From assembly GCF_000021645.1 (NCBI RefSeq), contig NC_011661.1, positions 1,520,723 to 1,584,722 on the forward strand: DNA of 64,000 nt, written 5' to 3'. Below the pieces are notes generated by a model. It was not told the DNA's origin, searched no databases, and saw only the letters and a program-made list of their open reading frames with translations. Positions 48,479 to 60,236 of the stretch are shown in pieces. Source of the stretch: Dictyoglomus turgidum DSM 6724. GTDB taxonomy: Bacteria > Dictyoglomota > Dictyoglomia > Dictyoglomales > Dictyoglomaceae. Each line of letters begins with the position of its first letter. Positions within the stretch are counted from its first letter, which is position 1. Position numbers and translations under genes: made by a program.

Positions 48479-48484
48479 TATAAT
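48479..48484 (+). promoter_or_regulatory. -10 box of the hsp20-lon promoter
   Basis: TATAAT, 47 bases before the hsp20 ATG. There is no TTGACA-like hexamer 17 bases upstream; the region there is the 9-bp inverted repeat, which suggests an activator or alternative regulation. Confidence 0.55.
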
Positions 48485-48531
48485 GAACCTAAAAAGAATA
48501 TAACATAATTGTTACACCTTGGAGGAAGAAT

Positions 48532-48933
48532 ATGGAGAGGAGAAGAATATACATGCAAGGAAATGATCCATTTGGAGGTCAAATATTTAGAATAGTAGAT
48601 TGTTTTTATAGGGAAGGGTCGAGGTTTTCAATGCAATGGGGAGCATGGGTTCCCAGAGTAGATGTATATGAAACGGACGATAAAATTGTAGTACTTGTAG
48701 AAATTGCAGGGGTGAGAAAAGAAGATATAGATTTAACCTTCCATGAAGGAAAACTAATATTAAGAGGTACAAGACAAGAACACTATGTATCAGACCCTGC
48801 AATATACTACCAAATGGAGATAAACTTTGGTCCCTTTGAGAGGATAATACCACTACCCACAGATGTGGATGCTGAAAAGGCAGAGGCGGTGTATAAAGAT
48901 GGTTTTCTGGAGATTATTCTCCCCAAAAAGTAA
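48532..48933 (+). CDS. Hsp20/alpha-crystallin small heat-shock protein
   Basis: A 133-residue ATP-independent chaperone that holds unfolded proteins. The alpha-crystallin domain spans about 38-130, with [29 protein letters not shown] in pieces, [19 protein letters not shown] and the A-x-x-x-GxLxI-like [15 protein letters not shown]. The usual C-terminal I-x-I tail is missing after the last strand, so oligomer formation may differ. It starts behind TTGGAGGAAGAAT and is followed by lon after 16 bases. Confidence 0.92.
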   Translation: MERRRIYMQGNDPFGGQIFRIVDCFYREGSRFSMQWGAWVPRVDVYETDDKIVVLVEIAGVRKEDIDLTFHEGKLILRGTRQEHYVSDPAIYYQMEINFGPFERIIPLPTDVDAEKAEAVYKDGFLEIILPKK

Positions 48934-48949
48934 AGAAAGGAGGGAAAAT

Positions 48950-51328
48950 ATGCAAGAAAAAGAACTCAATCAGACTCAAGATATACCAGAAATTCTCCCT
49001 ATACTCCCTCTAAGAGAGACGGTAGTTTATCCTCAAATGCTTATACCCCTTATTGTGGGAAGAGAAAAGAGCATAAAGCTCGTTGAAGATGCTCTTGCAG
49101 GAAATAAACTAATTGGAATGTGTATGCAAAAAACCCCAATAGAGGATCCTACTCCTGATGATATTCATAGAATAGGAACTGTAGGAATTATTGTTAGAAG
49201 TTTAAAGTTTCCAGATAATACATTAAGACTTTTTGTACAAGGACTACAAAGAATAAGGGTTGTGGAGTTTATAGAAACGGAACCTTATTTTAAGGCAAAA
49301 GTTGAAGTTATTGAAGAAAAGGTTGAAAAAACCGTTGAAATAGAAGGAATGATGAGGAACCTTCTTAATCTCTTCCAAAAAATGGCATCACTGATACCCC
49401 AATTCCCTGAAGAACTATTAATCAATGCTATGAATATACAAGAGCCAGGAAGACTTGCAGATTTTATAGCCTTTAATACCAACCTAAATATTAACGAAAA
49501 GCAAGAGATTCTTGAGACCATAGATATTAAAGAGAGATTACAGAAGGTAACCTACTATCTAACAAGAGAATTAGAAATTCTTGAAATAGCTAATAAAATT
49601 CAAAATGAAGTAAAGAATGAAATAGAAAAAAGCCAAAAAGAATACTTCCTAAGACAACAGATGAAAGCAATACAAAAAGAGCTTGGGGAAATAGATCCAA
49701 GAGAAATGGAAATAAACGAATTAAGACAAAAACTCCAGGAAGCAAAGCTTCCACCAGAAGCTATGAAAGAAGCAGAAAGAGAATTAGAAAGGCTTGCCTT
49801 AATGCCTCCTGGCTCTGCGGAGTATACAGTAACCAGAACCTACCTTGACTGGCTTATAAGCCTTCCTTGGGCAAAATCCACTGAAGATAATTTAGATATA
49901 AAAAGGGCAGAAGAGATATTAAACGAAGATCATTATGATTTAGAGAAAGTAAAAGAAAGGATCTTAGAATACTTAGCTGTAAGAAAACTTAAAAGTGACA
50001 TGAAAGGACCAATACTATGCTTTGTAGGACCACCAGGCGTTGGAAAAACCTCTCTTGGAAAGTCTATCGCCAGGGCTCTTGGTAGAAAGTTTGTAAGAAT
50101 CTCCCTTGGAGGAATAAGAGATGAAGCTGAAATAAGGGGACATAGAAGAACTTATGTTGGAGCTCTTCCTGGAAGAATTATACAGGGTATGAGAAAAGCG
50201 GAATCAAATAATCCTGTATTTATGCTTGACGAAATAGACAAATTGGGCTCTGATTTTAGAGGAGATCCTGCTGCAGCTTTATTAGAGGTATTAGATCCTG
50301 AGCAAAATAATGCCTTTGTAGATAACTACTTAGGGGTACCTTTTGACCTTTCAAAGGTCATGTTTATAGCAACAGCTAATGTGCTTTACACTATACCTCC
50401 TGCATTACTTGACAGAATGGAAGTTATAGAACTTCCTGGATACACAGAATATCAAAAAATGGGAATAGCCAAAGGATTCCTCATACCAAGACAACTTAAA
50501 GAACATGGTCTTGAAAATGAACAAATAGAGTTCACCGATGACGCTATAAGAAAAATCATAAGGGAATATACTCGAGAAGCAGGGGTAAGAAATTTAGAAA
50601 GAGAAATAGCCAGCATAATCAGAAAAATAGCAAAGGGAATAGCAGAAGGAAGTATAACTGAGAAAGTCTTAGTCAAGGCAGAAGATATCTCTAAGTATTT
50701 AGGTCCAGAAAGATACACTTTTGGTATGAAGGGAGAAAAAGATGAAATAGGTGTTGCCACAGGACTCGCATGGACAGAAGCAGGAGGAGATATCTTGTTT
50801 GTGGAAGCTCTTGTTGTGGAAGGGAAGGGAAATCTAATTCTTACAGGAAAATTAGGGGAAGTAATGCAAGAATCTGCAAAAACTGCTCTATCATATGTGA
50901 GATCAAGACTAAAGGATTTAAATGTAAGTTATGAATTGTTAGAAAAATCCGATATTCATGTACATGTTCCTTCAGGGGCAATTCCTAAAGATGGACCTTC
51001 TGCTGGAGTAACTATAGCCACAGCTATAGCCTCTGCCCTTACGAGAAAGCCTGTCAAAAAAGATATTGGTATGACTGGAGAAATAACCTTAAGGGGCAAA
51101 GTCCTTCCCGTAGGAGGAATAAGAGAAAAGGTACTTGCTGCCCACAGAGCAGGACTTACAGCAGTAATAATGCCTAAGGAGAACAAAAAAGATTTAGAGG
51201 AAATCCCGGAAGAAGTGAAAAAAGAAATGACTTTTTACTTCGTGGAACATGCTGACGAGGTTCTTAATCTTGCCCTTTTGGAGGTGAGAGAGAGTGCTGA
51301 GCAAAGAAATCCTGAAAGAATTAGGTAA
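48950..51328 (+). CDS. lon: ATP-dependent protease Lon
   Basis: Lon degrades damaged and regulatory proteins. With the ATG at 48950 (behind AAAGGAGGGAAA) the product has 792 residues; an in-frame start at 48863 would overlap hsp20 and is rejected. The LAN domain opens [17 protein letters not shown], Walker [12 protein letters not shown] is near 359, and the Ser-Lys dyad is Ser684 ([10 protein letters not shown]) and Lys727, with the same 43-residue spacing as in E. coli. It is coupled downstream to a release-factor-like gene. Confidence 0.96.
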   Translation: MQEKELNQTQDIPEILPILPLRETVVYPQMLIPLIVGREKSIKLVEDALAGNKLIGMCMQKTPIEDPTPDDIHRIGTVGIIVRSLKFPDNTLRLFVQGLQRIRVVEFIETEPYFKAKVEVIEEKVEKTVEIEGMMRNLLNLFQKMASLIPQFPEELLINAMNIQEPGRLADFIAFNTNLNINEKQEILETIDIKERLQKVTYYLTRELEILEIANKIQNEVKNEIEKSQKEYFLRQQMKAIQKELGEIDPREMEINELRQKLQEAKLPPEAMKEAERELERLALMPPGSAEYTVTRTYLDWLISLPWAKSTEDNLDIKRAEEILNEDHYDLEKVKERILEYLAVRKLKSDMKGPILCFVGPPGVGKTSLGKSIARALGRKFVRISLGGIRDEAEIRGHRRTYVGALPGRIIQGMRKAESNNPVFMLDEIDKLGSDFRGDPAAALLEVLDPEQNNAFVDNYLGVPFDLSKVMFIATANVLYTIPPALLDRMEVIELPGYTEYQKMGIAKGFLIPRQLKEHGLENEQIEFTDDAIRKIIREYTREAGVRNLEREIASIIRKIAKGIAEGSITEKVLVKAEDISKYLGPERYTFGMKGEKDEIGVATGLAWTEAGGDILFVEALVVEGKGNLILTGKLGEVMQESAKTALSYVRSRLKDLNVSYELLEKSDIHVHVPSGAIPKDGPSAGVTIATAIASALTRKPVKKDIGMTGEITLRGKVLPVGGIREKVLAAHRAGLTAVIMPKENKKDLEEIPEEVKKEMTFYFVEHADEVLNLALLEVRESAEQRNPERIR

Positions 51329-52403
51329 CTTTTCCCTTCAGCCCTATTTTATAACTACTCTTTATCTAAATGTCTCACCTTTATCAAATCCTAAGGGTGA
51401 GTACAAAATTATATGGAAGGATCTGAAAAAGAATTTCCTTGAGTCTCTAAATTTGGAAGGGGAAATAAAAAAGTCGGTTTTATCTGATTTAGAGTATATA
51501 GAAAACCTCATTGATCAAGTTTCTTTTGGATCTGCAAACACTATTGTACTTATGAGCTGTAGTGCAAAGGATTGGAGATATCAAATTCCTCTTTATCCCA
51601 TATTAAAAAACAAGTTAGTCATAGATAAAGATCCCTATACTCGTCCTCTTTCCTATCTTATTACTGCCAACAAACCATATTATTTAGTTGTTCTTTCAAG
51701 AGGCGATGCAAGGGTTTTTAAATACTTCATTGGAGAGATAAGAGAAGAAGGAGAAATAAAGGAAGAAATTCCCAAAAAGCATAAACAAGGGGGATGGGAA
51801 GCTTCAGATTGGCAAAGATGGCATGAAACTCATGTAATATGGCACTTCAAAGAGGTGGCTGAGTTCTTAGATAAAAAAATACAGGGAGAGGAAAAAATAG
51901 TATTAGGTACTACTTCTCCAAAAAATACTTCTGAATTTCTTGATGTATTACCAAAAAGACTTCATGAAAAAATCATAGGTGAAATACCTATTGAACTTGA
52001 TTCTCCTATAAATGAAATTCTTGAAAAAACTCATAATATGATAGAAGCTCATGAAGAAAATGAAATAAATGATCTAATAGATCAGTTAATCGTAACTAAC
52101 GCAAAAGGAAAAGAGGCAGTAATAGGACTTGAAGACGTAGCCCATGCGGTTCATCAAAAAAGAGTAAGAATGATTTTGGTCTACGACCAATTTGAACAAC
52201 CAGGCTTCCAATGTCCATCATGCTCTTTTATGAGTCCTTACTTAGAAAATTGTCCCTATTGCAATGTAAAGATGGAAAAACGAGCAGATATAGTGGATGA
52301 ATTAATAGAAGAGGCAATCATCAATAATTCAGAACTAAAGTACATTAAAAATAAAGAACTTGCAGAAAAAATTAAAAATATCGGGGCTTTTCTAAGATTT
52401 TAA
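51294..52403 (+). CDS. baeRF/Vms1-like (archaeo-eukaryotic release factor fold) protein
   Basis: The 369 residues look like the bacterial archaeo-eukaryotic release factor (baeRF) families, which share the eRF1 domains 2-3 fold with Vms1/ANKZF1. The [19 protein letters not shown] segment (about 163-181) is in the place of the catalytic loop. A C-terminal [17 protein letters not shown] zinc ribbon follows near 306-322. The GTG start at 51294 is behind GGAGGTGA inside lon (35-base overlap). By family and context it may cut peptidyl-tRNA on stalled ribosomes. Recognition is from memory and the fine family number is uncertain. Confidence 0.7.
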   Translation: MLSKEILKELGNFSLQPYFITTLYLNVSPLSNPKGEYKIIWKDLKKNFLESLNLEGEIKKSVLSDLEYIENLIDQVSFGSANTIVLMSCSAKDWRYQIPLYPILKNKLVIDKDPYTRPLSYLITANKPYYLVVLSRGDARVFKYFIGEIREEGEIKEEIPKKHKQGGWEASDWQRWHETHVIWHFKEVAEFLDKKIQGEEKIVLGTTSPKNTSEFLDVLPKRLHEKIIGEIPIELDSPINEILEKTHNMIEAHEENEINDLIDQLIVTNAKGKEAVIGLEDVAHAVHQKRVRMILVYDQFEQPGFQCPSCSFMSPYLENCPYCNVKMEKRADIVDELIEEAIINNSELKYIKNKELAEKIKNIGAFLRF

Positions 52404-52408
52404 AAAAT

Positions 52409-52438
52409 AAGAAGGGGAAGAAAAATCTTCCCCTTCTT
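52409..52438. terminator. bidirectional terminator between baeRF-like and gap genes
   Basis: AAGAAGGGGAAG (52409-52420) and CTTCCCCTTCTT (52427-52438) form a perfect 12-bp stem with an AAAAAT loop. The minus-strand side is followed by ATTTTTTAA-type T-rich bases; it can serve both convergent genes. Confidence 0.78.
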
Positions 52439-52461
52439 ACAAATTAACCTGGTATAAAATC

Positions 52462-53517
<1,056 letters not shown>

Positions 53518-53521
53518 CTAC

Positions 53522-53527
53522 ATTATA
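53522..53527 (-). promoter_or_regulatory. -10 box for gap
   Basis: A perfect TATAAT on the minus strand, 46 bases before the gap ATG, with no convincing -35 at the standard distance. Confidence 0.45.
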
Positions 53528-53573
53528 TCACTTATATTCTTCTAAATTTGTTAAAATCTTTTTAAACTCACTT

Positions 53574-56006
53574 CTATACGTATAAACTCAATATCTTTCC
53601 TGGAACATACACTATCTTTTTAATCTCCTTATTATCTAAATACCTCTTAACGTTATCTCTCTCAAGAGCAAGTTTCAAAATTTCTTCCTGGGTAGCATCA
53701 GCATTCACATCAATTCTATCCCTCACCCTACCATTTATCTGTATAACTACCGTCACAACTTCTTCTTTTATCATTTCAGGATCATAAGAGGGCCATTTCT
53801 GCATATGTACACTATACTCATTTCCAAGCTCAACCCAGAGTTCTTCGGTTATATGAGGCACAAAGGGAGAAAGAAGTAAAATAGAAGTTCTAATTGCTTC
53901 TTCAAAAGCAGGAGTCCTTCCAAAGGATCTCTTATGTTCAAAGAGAAGATTAGTAAGCTCCATGATCGCTGCTATAGCGGTATTAAATTTGAAATTTTCA
54001 ATATCTTCTGTAACCTTCTTAATAGTCTTATGAAGTTTTCTCTTAATTAACTTCTCTTGTTCTTCATCTATTTTAGGCTCTACCTCAGCATCCTCTAATA
54101 CCAATCTCCAAAATCTATTTAAGAATCTATTTGCTCCTTCTACTCCTTCATCACTCCACTCAATATCTACTTCAGGGGGTGCTACAAAGAGAATAAAAAG
54201 TCTTGCGGTATCTGCCCCGTAATTTTCTACCATATAGTCTACAGAGACAATATTTCCTAAGGATTTGGACATGATTTGACCATCTTTATAAACCATACCT
54301 TGTGTAAATAATCTTTTGAAAGGCTCTCTTACTGGACTATACCCTGCATCGTATAAAACCTTTGTTATAAAACGAGAATACAAAAGATGCAAAATAGCAT
54401 GTTCAATTCCACCTGTATATTGGTCTACGGGCATCCAATATTCGGCTTTATTCCTTGAAAAAGGCTCCTTATCATTGTGAGGGTCAGTATATCGGAAATA
54501 GTACCAAGAAGAATCCACAAAAGTTGCAAGAGTATCGGTCTCCCTTCTTGCAGGAGATCCACATTTAGGACATTTTGTGTTCACAAACTCCGGAACCTTT
54601 GCTAGAGGGCTTTCTCCAGTTCCCGTAGGTTCAAAATCAGAAAGTTCAGGAAGTTCTACTGGGAGATCCTCATAAGGTACCGGCACAATACCACAATTAG
54701 GACAATATATTATAGGAATAGGAGCCCCCCAATATCTCTGTCTTGAAATAAGCCAATCTCTTAGTCTATACTGAACCTTTTTCTTTCCTATACCTAAATT
54801 TTCAAACTTTTCCACAATTAACTTCCAAAATTCAGAACTCTTCATCCCATTGTATTCGCCAGAATTTATCATTATTCCTTCCTCTTCATAGGGAAGTTCA
54901 GGAGCCTTATTGGGGTCAGGAGTAATGACTGGAATTATGGGAAGGTTGAATTTAACTGCAAAATCATAATCCCTTGAATCATGAGCAGGAACCGCCATTA
55001 TAGCACCAGTACCATATGTAGCAAGAACATAATCTGCTACATATATAGGAATAGGTTTTTTAGTCAAAGGATGAATTGCATAACTTCCTGTAAAGACACC
55101 AGTTTTTTCCTTTTCTGATGTGAGCCTTTCAAGTTCGCTCTTATTCTTGGCTTGTCTTATGTACTCTCTTACCTTATCTAAATGTTCAGGAGTGGTTATT
55201 TTTTCTACCAATGGATGCTCAGGAGCAAGAACCACAAAAGTTACGCCATAAATGGTATCAGGTCTTGTAGTATATACATAAATTTTTTCATCCATACCTT
55301 GAACTTCAAAATAAAACTCAAGACCTTCTGATTTTCCTATCCAGTTTTTCTGCATTAACTTTACTTTTTCTGGCCAATGCTCTAAGGTATCCAGATCATT
55401 TAAAAGAGCTTCTGCGTATTCGGTGATTTTAAAAAACCATTGTTCAAACTCTCTCCTTTCCACAGGAGTTTTACATCTCCAACATCTTCCATCTATCACT
55501 TCCTCATTAGCAAGTACTGTCTTACAAGTAGGACACCAGTTAGCAGGAGCTTTTTTCCTATAAGCAAGCCCTCGCTCATAAAGCTTTAAAAATATCCATT
55601 GAGTCCACTTATAATAATCAGGAGCACAAGCAGTAACTTCTCTATCCCAGTCATAAACTACGCCCATTTTAAAAAGTTGTTCTTTCATCCTTGCAATATT
55701 CCTATAGGTCCATTCCTTAGGATGAACTTTATTTTTTATAGCAGCATTCTCAGCAGGCTGTCCAAAAGCATCCCATCCCATGGGATTTAGCACATTATAT
55801 CCCTTCATGGTGTAATACCTTGCCACCACATCTCCAATGGTATAATTTCTCATATGTCCCATATGAAGATCTCCAGAAGGATAGGGAAACATAACAAGAG
55901 TATAATACTTTTGTTTATCTGATCTTTCAGTTACATGATATAGCTTATCCTCATTCCACTTCTTCTGCCATTTAGGCTCTATTTCCTGTGGATTATATCT
56001 CTTCAT
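53574..56006 (-). CDS. leuS: leucyl-tRNA synthetase
   Basis: Charges tRNA-Leu. With the ATG at 56006, placed after AAAGGAGAGGG, the enzyme has 810 residues; an in-frame start at 56087 would add 27 residues that do not belong to the family and fall inside the promoter region. The HIGH motif is in [18 protein letters not shown], the editing-domain motif in [24 protein letters not shown] as [11 protein letters not shown]. Two zinc-type cysteine sets are seen: CPTCKTV...CWRC and CPNCGIV...CPKCG. There is no T-box leader. Confidence 0.96.
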   Translation of the reverse strand: MKRYNPQEIEPKWQKKWNEDKLYHVTERSDKQKYYTLVMFPYPSGDLHMGHMRNYTIGDVVARYYTMKGYNVLNPMGWDAFGQPAENAAIKNKVHPKEWTYRNIARMKEQLFKMGVVYDWDREVTACAPDYYKWTQWIFLKLYERGLAYRKKAPANWCPTCKTVLANEEVIDGRCWRCKTPVERREFEQWFFKITEYAEALLNDLDTLEHWPEKVKLMQKNWIGKSEGLEFYFEVQGMDEKIYVYTTRPDTIYGVTFVVLAPEHPLVEKITTPEHLDKVREYIRQAKNKSELERLTSEKEKTGVFTGSYAIHPLTKKPIPIYVADYVLATYGTGAIMAVPAHDSRDYDFAVKFNLPIIPVITPDPNKAPELPYEEEGIMINSGEYNGMKSSEFWKLIVEKFENLGIGKKKVQYRLRDWLISRQRYWGAPIPIIYCPNCGIVPVPYEDLPVELPELSDFEPTGTGESPLAKVPEFVNTKCPKCGSPARRETDTLATFVDSSWYYFRYTDPHNDKEPFSRNKAEYWMPVDQYTGGIEHAILHLLYSRFITKVLYDAGYSPVREPFKRLFTQGMVYKDGQIMSKSLGNIVSVDYMVENYGADTARLFILFVAPPEVDIEWSDEGVEGANRFLNRFWRLVLEDAEVEPKIDEEQEKLIKRKLHKTIKKVTEDIENFKFNTAIAAIMELTNLLFEHKRSFGRTPAFEEAIRTSILLLSPFVPHITEELWVELGNEYSVHMQKWPSYDPEMIKEEVVTVVIQINGRVRDRIDVNADATQEEILKLALERDNVKRYLDNKEIKKIVYVPGKILSLYV

Positions 56007-56087
56007 CCTTCTATCCCTCTCCTTTTCTTCAAAAATTTCTTTAACTCCAATTATATAAAAGTATTTATTTAAAGACAATAAAAACAA

Positions 56088-56145
56088 GCCCTTCCCCTTG
56101 AGAAGGATTATACCTTCAAAAAACTTCTATCCAAGGAGAAGGGGC
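56088..56145 (-). terminator. large hairpin after the M1-peptidase gene, overlapping the leuS promoter
   Basis: On the minus strand a stem of about 13 bp with one bulge and one G-U pair joins plus 56132-56145 (read GCCCCTTCTCCTTG) and plus 56088-56100 (CAAGGGGAAGGGC), followed by TTGTTTTTATTG. It is the likely end of the M1-peptidase transcript. The loop holds the leuS -10. Confidence 0.6.
56107..56134 (-). promoter_or_regulatory. leuS promoter inside the hairpin
   Basis: On the minus strand TTGGAT (plus 56129-56134), a 16-base spacer and TATAAT (plus 56107-56112) would start transcription about 94 bases before the leuS ATG. It lies inside the inverted repeat that ends the upstream gene. Confidence 0.6.
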
Positions 56146-56162
56146 AAAAATTTACAAGATAT

Positions 56163-58931
56163 TTACAATCCAAAGGACAAATAGGAATAAAATCTTCCTA
56201 CCTCATTGGGATTAGGTGTTCCTTGCCATATAGGAAAAGCATATCCCATATAAAGATTTAATGGCAAATCAAAGAAAGTAATAAATTTATAGACAAACTC
56301 AAATCCAAGTCCTAAATTTAGTCCAGCCTTATCAATAGAGTTTATGTTATCCCATACTCCTCCAAATTCTAAATAAACATTTGTCTCAAGTCTATGTAAT
56401 ATAAAGAAATTAAAGAATTTCAACTCTAAATCTTTAGCTATAGGAATATTCCAATTTATAAAAGAAGCAAGTTTTACATTTCCATAATAATCTGAGGTCA
56501 AGGATTTGAAATCAGAAAGATTGACCCTTTCTTCCTCATCAGGATTACCACCTACATATCCCACCTTAGCTGTTATGTTAAGTGTACTCTGAGGAAAGAT
56601 TAAGAAGTCTTTGCTCAAAACTCCGTCAACCCTATACATGTCAAAACCTACCCTTGAATATCCAGTCCTCAGAGAAAATTGACTTAATAAAGCCTTCTTA
56701 TAATAGTCTGCAACCCTTGTTATGACAAAGTCAAAATATAATTTATTATTCAAAAGTTCATTATAGGACAAAGAAAAATTCAAAATATATGCCTTATCCC
56801 AATAATTATTACTTATGCCAAGGTCAAATTTTTTCCATATATTTTTGGTAAAGGAAAGCTTTCCTGCCCAAATATCAGGCTCCATAAAAACAAACTGCAT
56901 GGTAAAATTATCATCCTTGGGGAAATTGCGAGTAAATATGAAATTTGCACCTCTATATCCATCCTGATAAAAACTTTCCAAAAGCAAATGAAAATTAAAA
57001 AGATCATAGAATTCTAAATGATAGGACGCATAGTTTATCTCAAAAGTAGAAAAATCAATGCTAAAACTCGGAACTAAATCATAATAAAATACATAAGCAT
57101 CTAAAGGAATCTCTCTTTTAGAAGTAAAAATTATTTTTCTTGGGTACCAATTATTAACCCTATTAGCGTCAGGGATTTTTGAATCGGGATCAATCACTAC
57201 TTTATCTATAGGAACATTGGTTTCAACTTCTAAAATCTTGCTAATTCCATCATATATAACTTTCTTCTCTTGTTTATCTTGAGTAAAAACTTTTACTTCA
57301 CAAGGAATATTAATTTCTCCATTGTTTTTGATTTCAATCCTGTTTATATATTTTCCATCTTTGTATAAAGTTTTTATCCCTACTATCTCATAATCTACTT
57401 TTCCCTTTGAATAAAACCACTTTTTAAAGAACTCCGAAAGATCTTTTCCACTGTATTTTTCTAAATTGCTTTTTATTTCTTCGGTGGTAATTACCTTATT
57501 CTCATACTTTTCGTGCAAATTTTTAATATAATTATCAAAATTATCCTCCCCAAATTCATAAGCTAAAGCCCTCAAAGCAAGATAAGACTTATTATAGACT
57601 TTATCACTATAACCATTGGCACAGCTATTCCAAAAATCTTTTACTATTTCCTCATCCCAACCATCTCTTAAATAATAAATATAGGGAATTTCCACCATAT
57701 ACTCTCTTAAATTTAAATCACCTAAAAGATAATCTTTAATATAAGACAAAAAATAATCATCTTCCAAGTCAGGGAAAAGATTCCCTCCCTTTGCCCCATA
57801 TTTTCTTTCAAAATAGGTTATGGAAAGATATTGAGCAAAACCTTCTGAAATCCAATTCTCTCTATCAAAATCTGTGCTTATGTCCATAGCCCACCAAAGA
57901 TGAGCAATTTCATGAGCCAAGAGACATTCATTTAATCTTTCCAAAATAAAAGGAGTTATTAAATCGGAAGAATTAAATGCACTCTTCCCAACTATAATCA
58001 AACCGTCGGAAGTCATACCATAAAGTCCATAAGTCTGTCCCTCAACTATATTTATTCTTTTATGTTTTGTTACTCCATAGAGTCTTGAATAATAGTCGTA
58101 AATCTCCCGAGCATAACTAGCAAAAATTCTTGCCTTATATTCTCTTCCTGGATAATGGTACACATAGATCTCAGGATATTTATCATCGTAAAGTTTATAA
58201 ACCCTATATTCACTACTAATAGCCAATGGAAGAGATCTTCTTGGACTTGTATTTTTGCCTATAATTCTTTTCCAATCTCCAGCAACTTCTTCCTGAACTT
58301 CATCCATACCTACTGCTGCTTGATAACTCTTAGGAACTAAAAGCTCTAAATAAAAGTTAGCAGAAACTAATATTCCACCTTTATCCCAACCATTTTGAGT
58401 ATGGGCAAGTTCATAGGGGAACCATCCAAATCGACATAAAAAGGCATTACTTGCGTATGCCATATCCCCAAAATAGGCTTCAGGAAATTTCGTTTCAAAA
58501 TATATGACTAACCTAAACCTTTCTTTTGGAGCAAGACTCTTTGGAAGTTTCACCCTTAAATAATTATCTTTTAATGAATAATTCTGAGAAAGTATTTTAC
58601 CTTCCTCAAGGGTATATTCTAAAGCTTTCCCGTTGTCATCTTCTACTCTATTTATTTTAGTATAGGCTGGATCAAACCCATTAACATATTGAGAATCCTG
58701 AATCACATTACTAATATATGGATTTTTCTCTTTGTAAAGATTCATGGGAAGATAAAAATATATTTCTTCTAAATCCTTTTGGGTATTATTCTCATAATCC
58801 ACCTCTACCTTTCCACTTATCATCTTCTCTTTTGGAGAAAGTTGTGCATAAATCTTATAACTTGACTCTGCCCAGACTATATTTGAGACAAAAATTGCAA
58901 TAAAAAAGGTTAATAAAATAAACTTCTTCAT
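56163..58931 (-). CDS. secreted M1-type (gluzincin) metallopeptidase with C-terminal beta-barrel-like region
   Basis: A 922-residue exported protein. A signal peptide covers 1-21 (ending WAES). Residues about 25-520 form an aminopeptidase-N-like unit: an N-terminal beta domain, then the zinc site His340-Glu341-x-x-His344 in CLLAHEIAHLWW and Glu363 in WISEGFAQYL, an exact HExxH-18-E spacing. The GAMEN-type exopeptidase loop (here near TSDGLIIV) is not clear. The last ~300 residues are alternating hydrophobic strands with aromatic girdle residues and end LSFGL, as in outer-membrane barrels. It sits directly below an ABC exporter pair and may be a surface-anchored peptidase. Confidence 0.8.
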   Translation of the reverse strand: MKKFILLTFFIAIFVSNIVWAESSYKIYAQLSPKEKMISGKVEVDYENNTQKDLEEIYFYLPMNLYKEKNPYISNVIQDSQYVNGFDPAYTKINRVEDDNGKALEYTLEEGKILSQNYSLKDNYLRVKLPKSLAPKERFRLVIYFETKFPEAYFGDMAYASNAFLCRFGWFPYELAHTQNGWDKGGILVSANFYLELLVPKSYQAAVGMDEVQEEVAGDWKRIIGKNTSPRRSLPLAISSEYRVYKLYDDKYPEIYVYHYPGREYKARIFASYAREIYDYYSRLYGVTKHKRINIVEGQTYGLYGMTSDGLIIVGKSAFNSSDLITPFILERLNECLLAHEIAHLWWAMDISTDFDRENWISEGFAQYLSITYFERKYGAKGGNLFPDLEDDYFLSYIKDYLLGDLNLREYMVEIPYIYYLRDGWDEEIVKDFWNSCANGYSDKVYNKSYLALRALAYEFGEDNFDNYIKNLHEKYENKVITTEEIKSNLEKYSGKDLSEFFKKWFYSKGKVDYEIVGIKTLYKDGKYINRIEIKNNGEINIPCEVKVFTQDKQEKKVIYDGISKILEVETNVPIDKVVIDPDSKIPDANRVNNWYPRKIIFTSKREIPLDAYVFYYDLVPSFSIDFSTFEINYASYHLEFYDLFNFHLLLESFYQDGYRGANFIFTRNFPKDDNFTMQFVFMEPDIWAGKLSFTKNIWKKFDLGISNNYWDKAYILNFSLSYNELLNNKLYFDFVITRVADYYKKALLSQFSLRTGYSRVGFDMYRVDGVLSKDFLIFPQSTLNITAKVGYVGGNPDEEERVNLSDFKSLTSDYYGNVKLASFINWNIPIAKDLELKFFNFFILHRLETNVYLEFGGVWDNINSIDKAGLNLGLGFEFVYKFITFFDLPLNLYMGYAFPIWQGTPNPNEVGRFYSYLSFGL

Positions 58932-58934
58932 AGA

Positions 58935-60236
58935 TTAAATCCCTCCAATCTTAGCTTTTTTTCCAAATCTCAATTTCATAGTAATCACTTGATCGGTAGA
59001 GAAAATTCTTGCAGCAATAAAAATCAGAATTATAAATACTATAAGCATGTAAAGAATCCCATAATAGACTATGTTATAATTTCCAAGGAGTATGTTTGAG
59101 GAAGCAATAAAAGGATGACTAAAAGGAATAGCATAAACCAACAGCTTTACAGGTAAAGAAAGGGAATTTATATCGGTGAAAAGGGAAAGAAAATAGGGAA
59201 TCATTATAAGAATAATGATAGGAAAAGAAAAACCCTGAGCACTTCTCAAATCTTCCGATAAAACCCCCAAAATCGTAGATAAAGCTAAAGCGTTAAGAAT
59301 AGCTAAAAATAAAGATAATCCAAGAAGGAGATAACCATAAGGAGTAAAGGAAATCCCAAGCTTGGTAATGATATCACTACTTAATTTATTTATATCAACT
59401 CCTCCTGTTATGCCAGAGAAAAAGGATCTATAACCCAACATGTATACACCTGCAGAGATCAGTCCCACAATTCCAGCTCCAGCCATCTTTGCCACCACAA
59501 TATACCTTCTACTTACAGGTACTGTAAGTAGGGTCTCAAGGGTTTTATCTTGCTTTTCAAGAGCAATAGCCGAAAGGACCATTTGAGAAGCATAAGTTAT
59601 GACAAGCATAAGCACAATGGGTATAAAAACCGATTGAGAGTAGACGAAATTCATAACTTCAGAAGAAGAAGCCTCAGCAATTCTATCCTTTATGATCACA
59701 AACTCTTTGCTTTTTATAGGATTTTTAATACTTTCAGGATTCAAGTTAGGAAATTTGGCTTTTAAGAAATTATTAGACACATAATTATTTATGGAATTTA
59801 TTATATTATTAACAATAGAACTCCCCACAGTACTTCCCATAGAAAAGCTCTTTATAAAGGAGTAAAATTCAACCTCTGTAGATTGAAAACTGGAAACTTT
59901 ATCTCCGAAGCCCCTTGGAATTATCAAAAGAAAATTTAAGTTTTTCATCCTTGCATAATCAATGGCAAGGTTTTTATCTTCTCTCTGAATTTCCTTATTT
60001 ATAAGATTAACTCTAAAACCGCCAACAGATAAATTATTCAAAAGCTCCTTAGAAAAATCAGTTTTATCCAAATCCAATACATATACATCTCTTAATTGAA
60101 CCGACTTTTTAATCTCACTTTTAGTCAAACTTCCCAGAAAATTAAAAAGGATAATTGTAAAAATAAGAGAAATTATCAATTGCAAAGTAACGAGTTCCCT
60201 AATTTCTTTCTTAAGAAGGTTTGTAAACTTCTTCAT
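58935..60236 (-). CDS. ABC-2 type transporter permease
   Basis: The 433 residues have one N-terminal membrane span (about 17-35), a long external loop to about 200, and five or six more spans to the end, as in NatB/YhaP-type ABC-2 exporters. The region KQDKTLETLLTVPVSRRYIVVAKM is the family's coupling-helix segment. It overlaps the ATPase gene by four bases, so the two form one transporter. The substrate is not known; export of Na+, peptides or lipids is possible by family. Confidence 0.87.
   Translation of the reverse strand: MKKFTNLLKKEIRELVTLQLIISLIFTIILFNFLGSLTKSEIKKSVQLRDVYVLDLDKTDFSKELLNNLSVGGFRVNLINKEIQREDKNLAIDYARMKNLNFLLIIPRGFGDKVSSFQSTEVEFYSFIKSFSMGSTVGSSIVNNIINSINNYVSNNFLKAKFPNLNPESIKNPIKSKEFVIIKDRIAEASSSEVMNFVYSQSVFIPIVLMLVITYASQMVLSAIALEKQDKTLETLLTVPVSRRYIVVAKMAGAGIVGLISAGVYMLGYRSFFSGITGGVDINKLSSDIITKLGISFTPYGYLLLGLSLFLAILNALALSTILGVLSEDLRSAQGFSFPIIILIMIPYFLSLFTDINSLSLPVKLLVYAIPFSHPFIASSNILLGNYNIVYYGILYMLIVFIILIFIAARIFSTDQVITMKLRFGKKAKIGGI

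Noticed and set aside
48421-48531. CIRCE-type HrcA site before hsp20
   Set aside because: The inverted repeat found has different arms and a six-base spacer, unlike the nine-base-spaced CIRCE element.
56007-56100. Possible T-box leader before leuS
   Set aside because: The leader of about 94 bases lacks a T-box consensus and a specifier-loop/antiterminator architecture that I can recognise.
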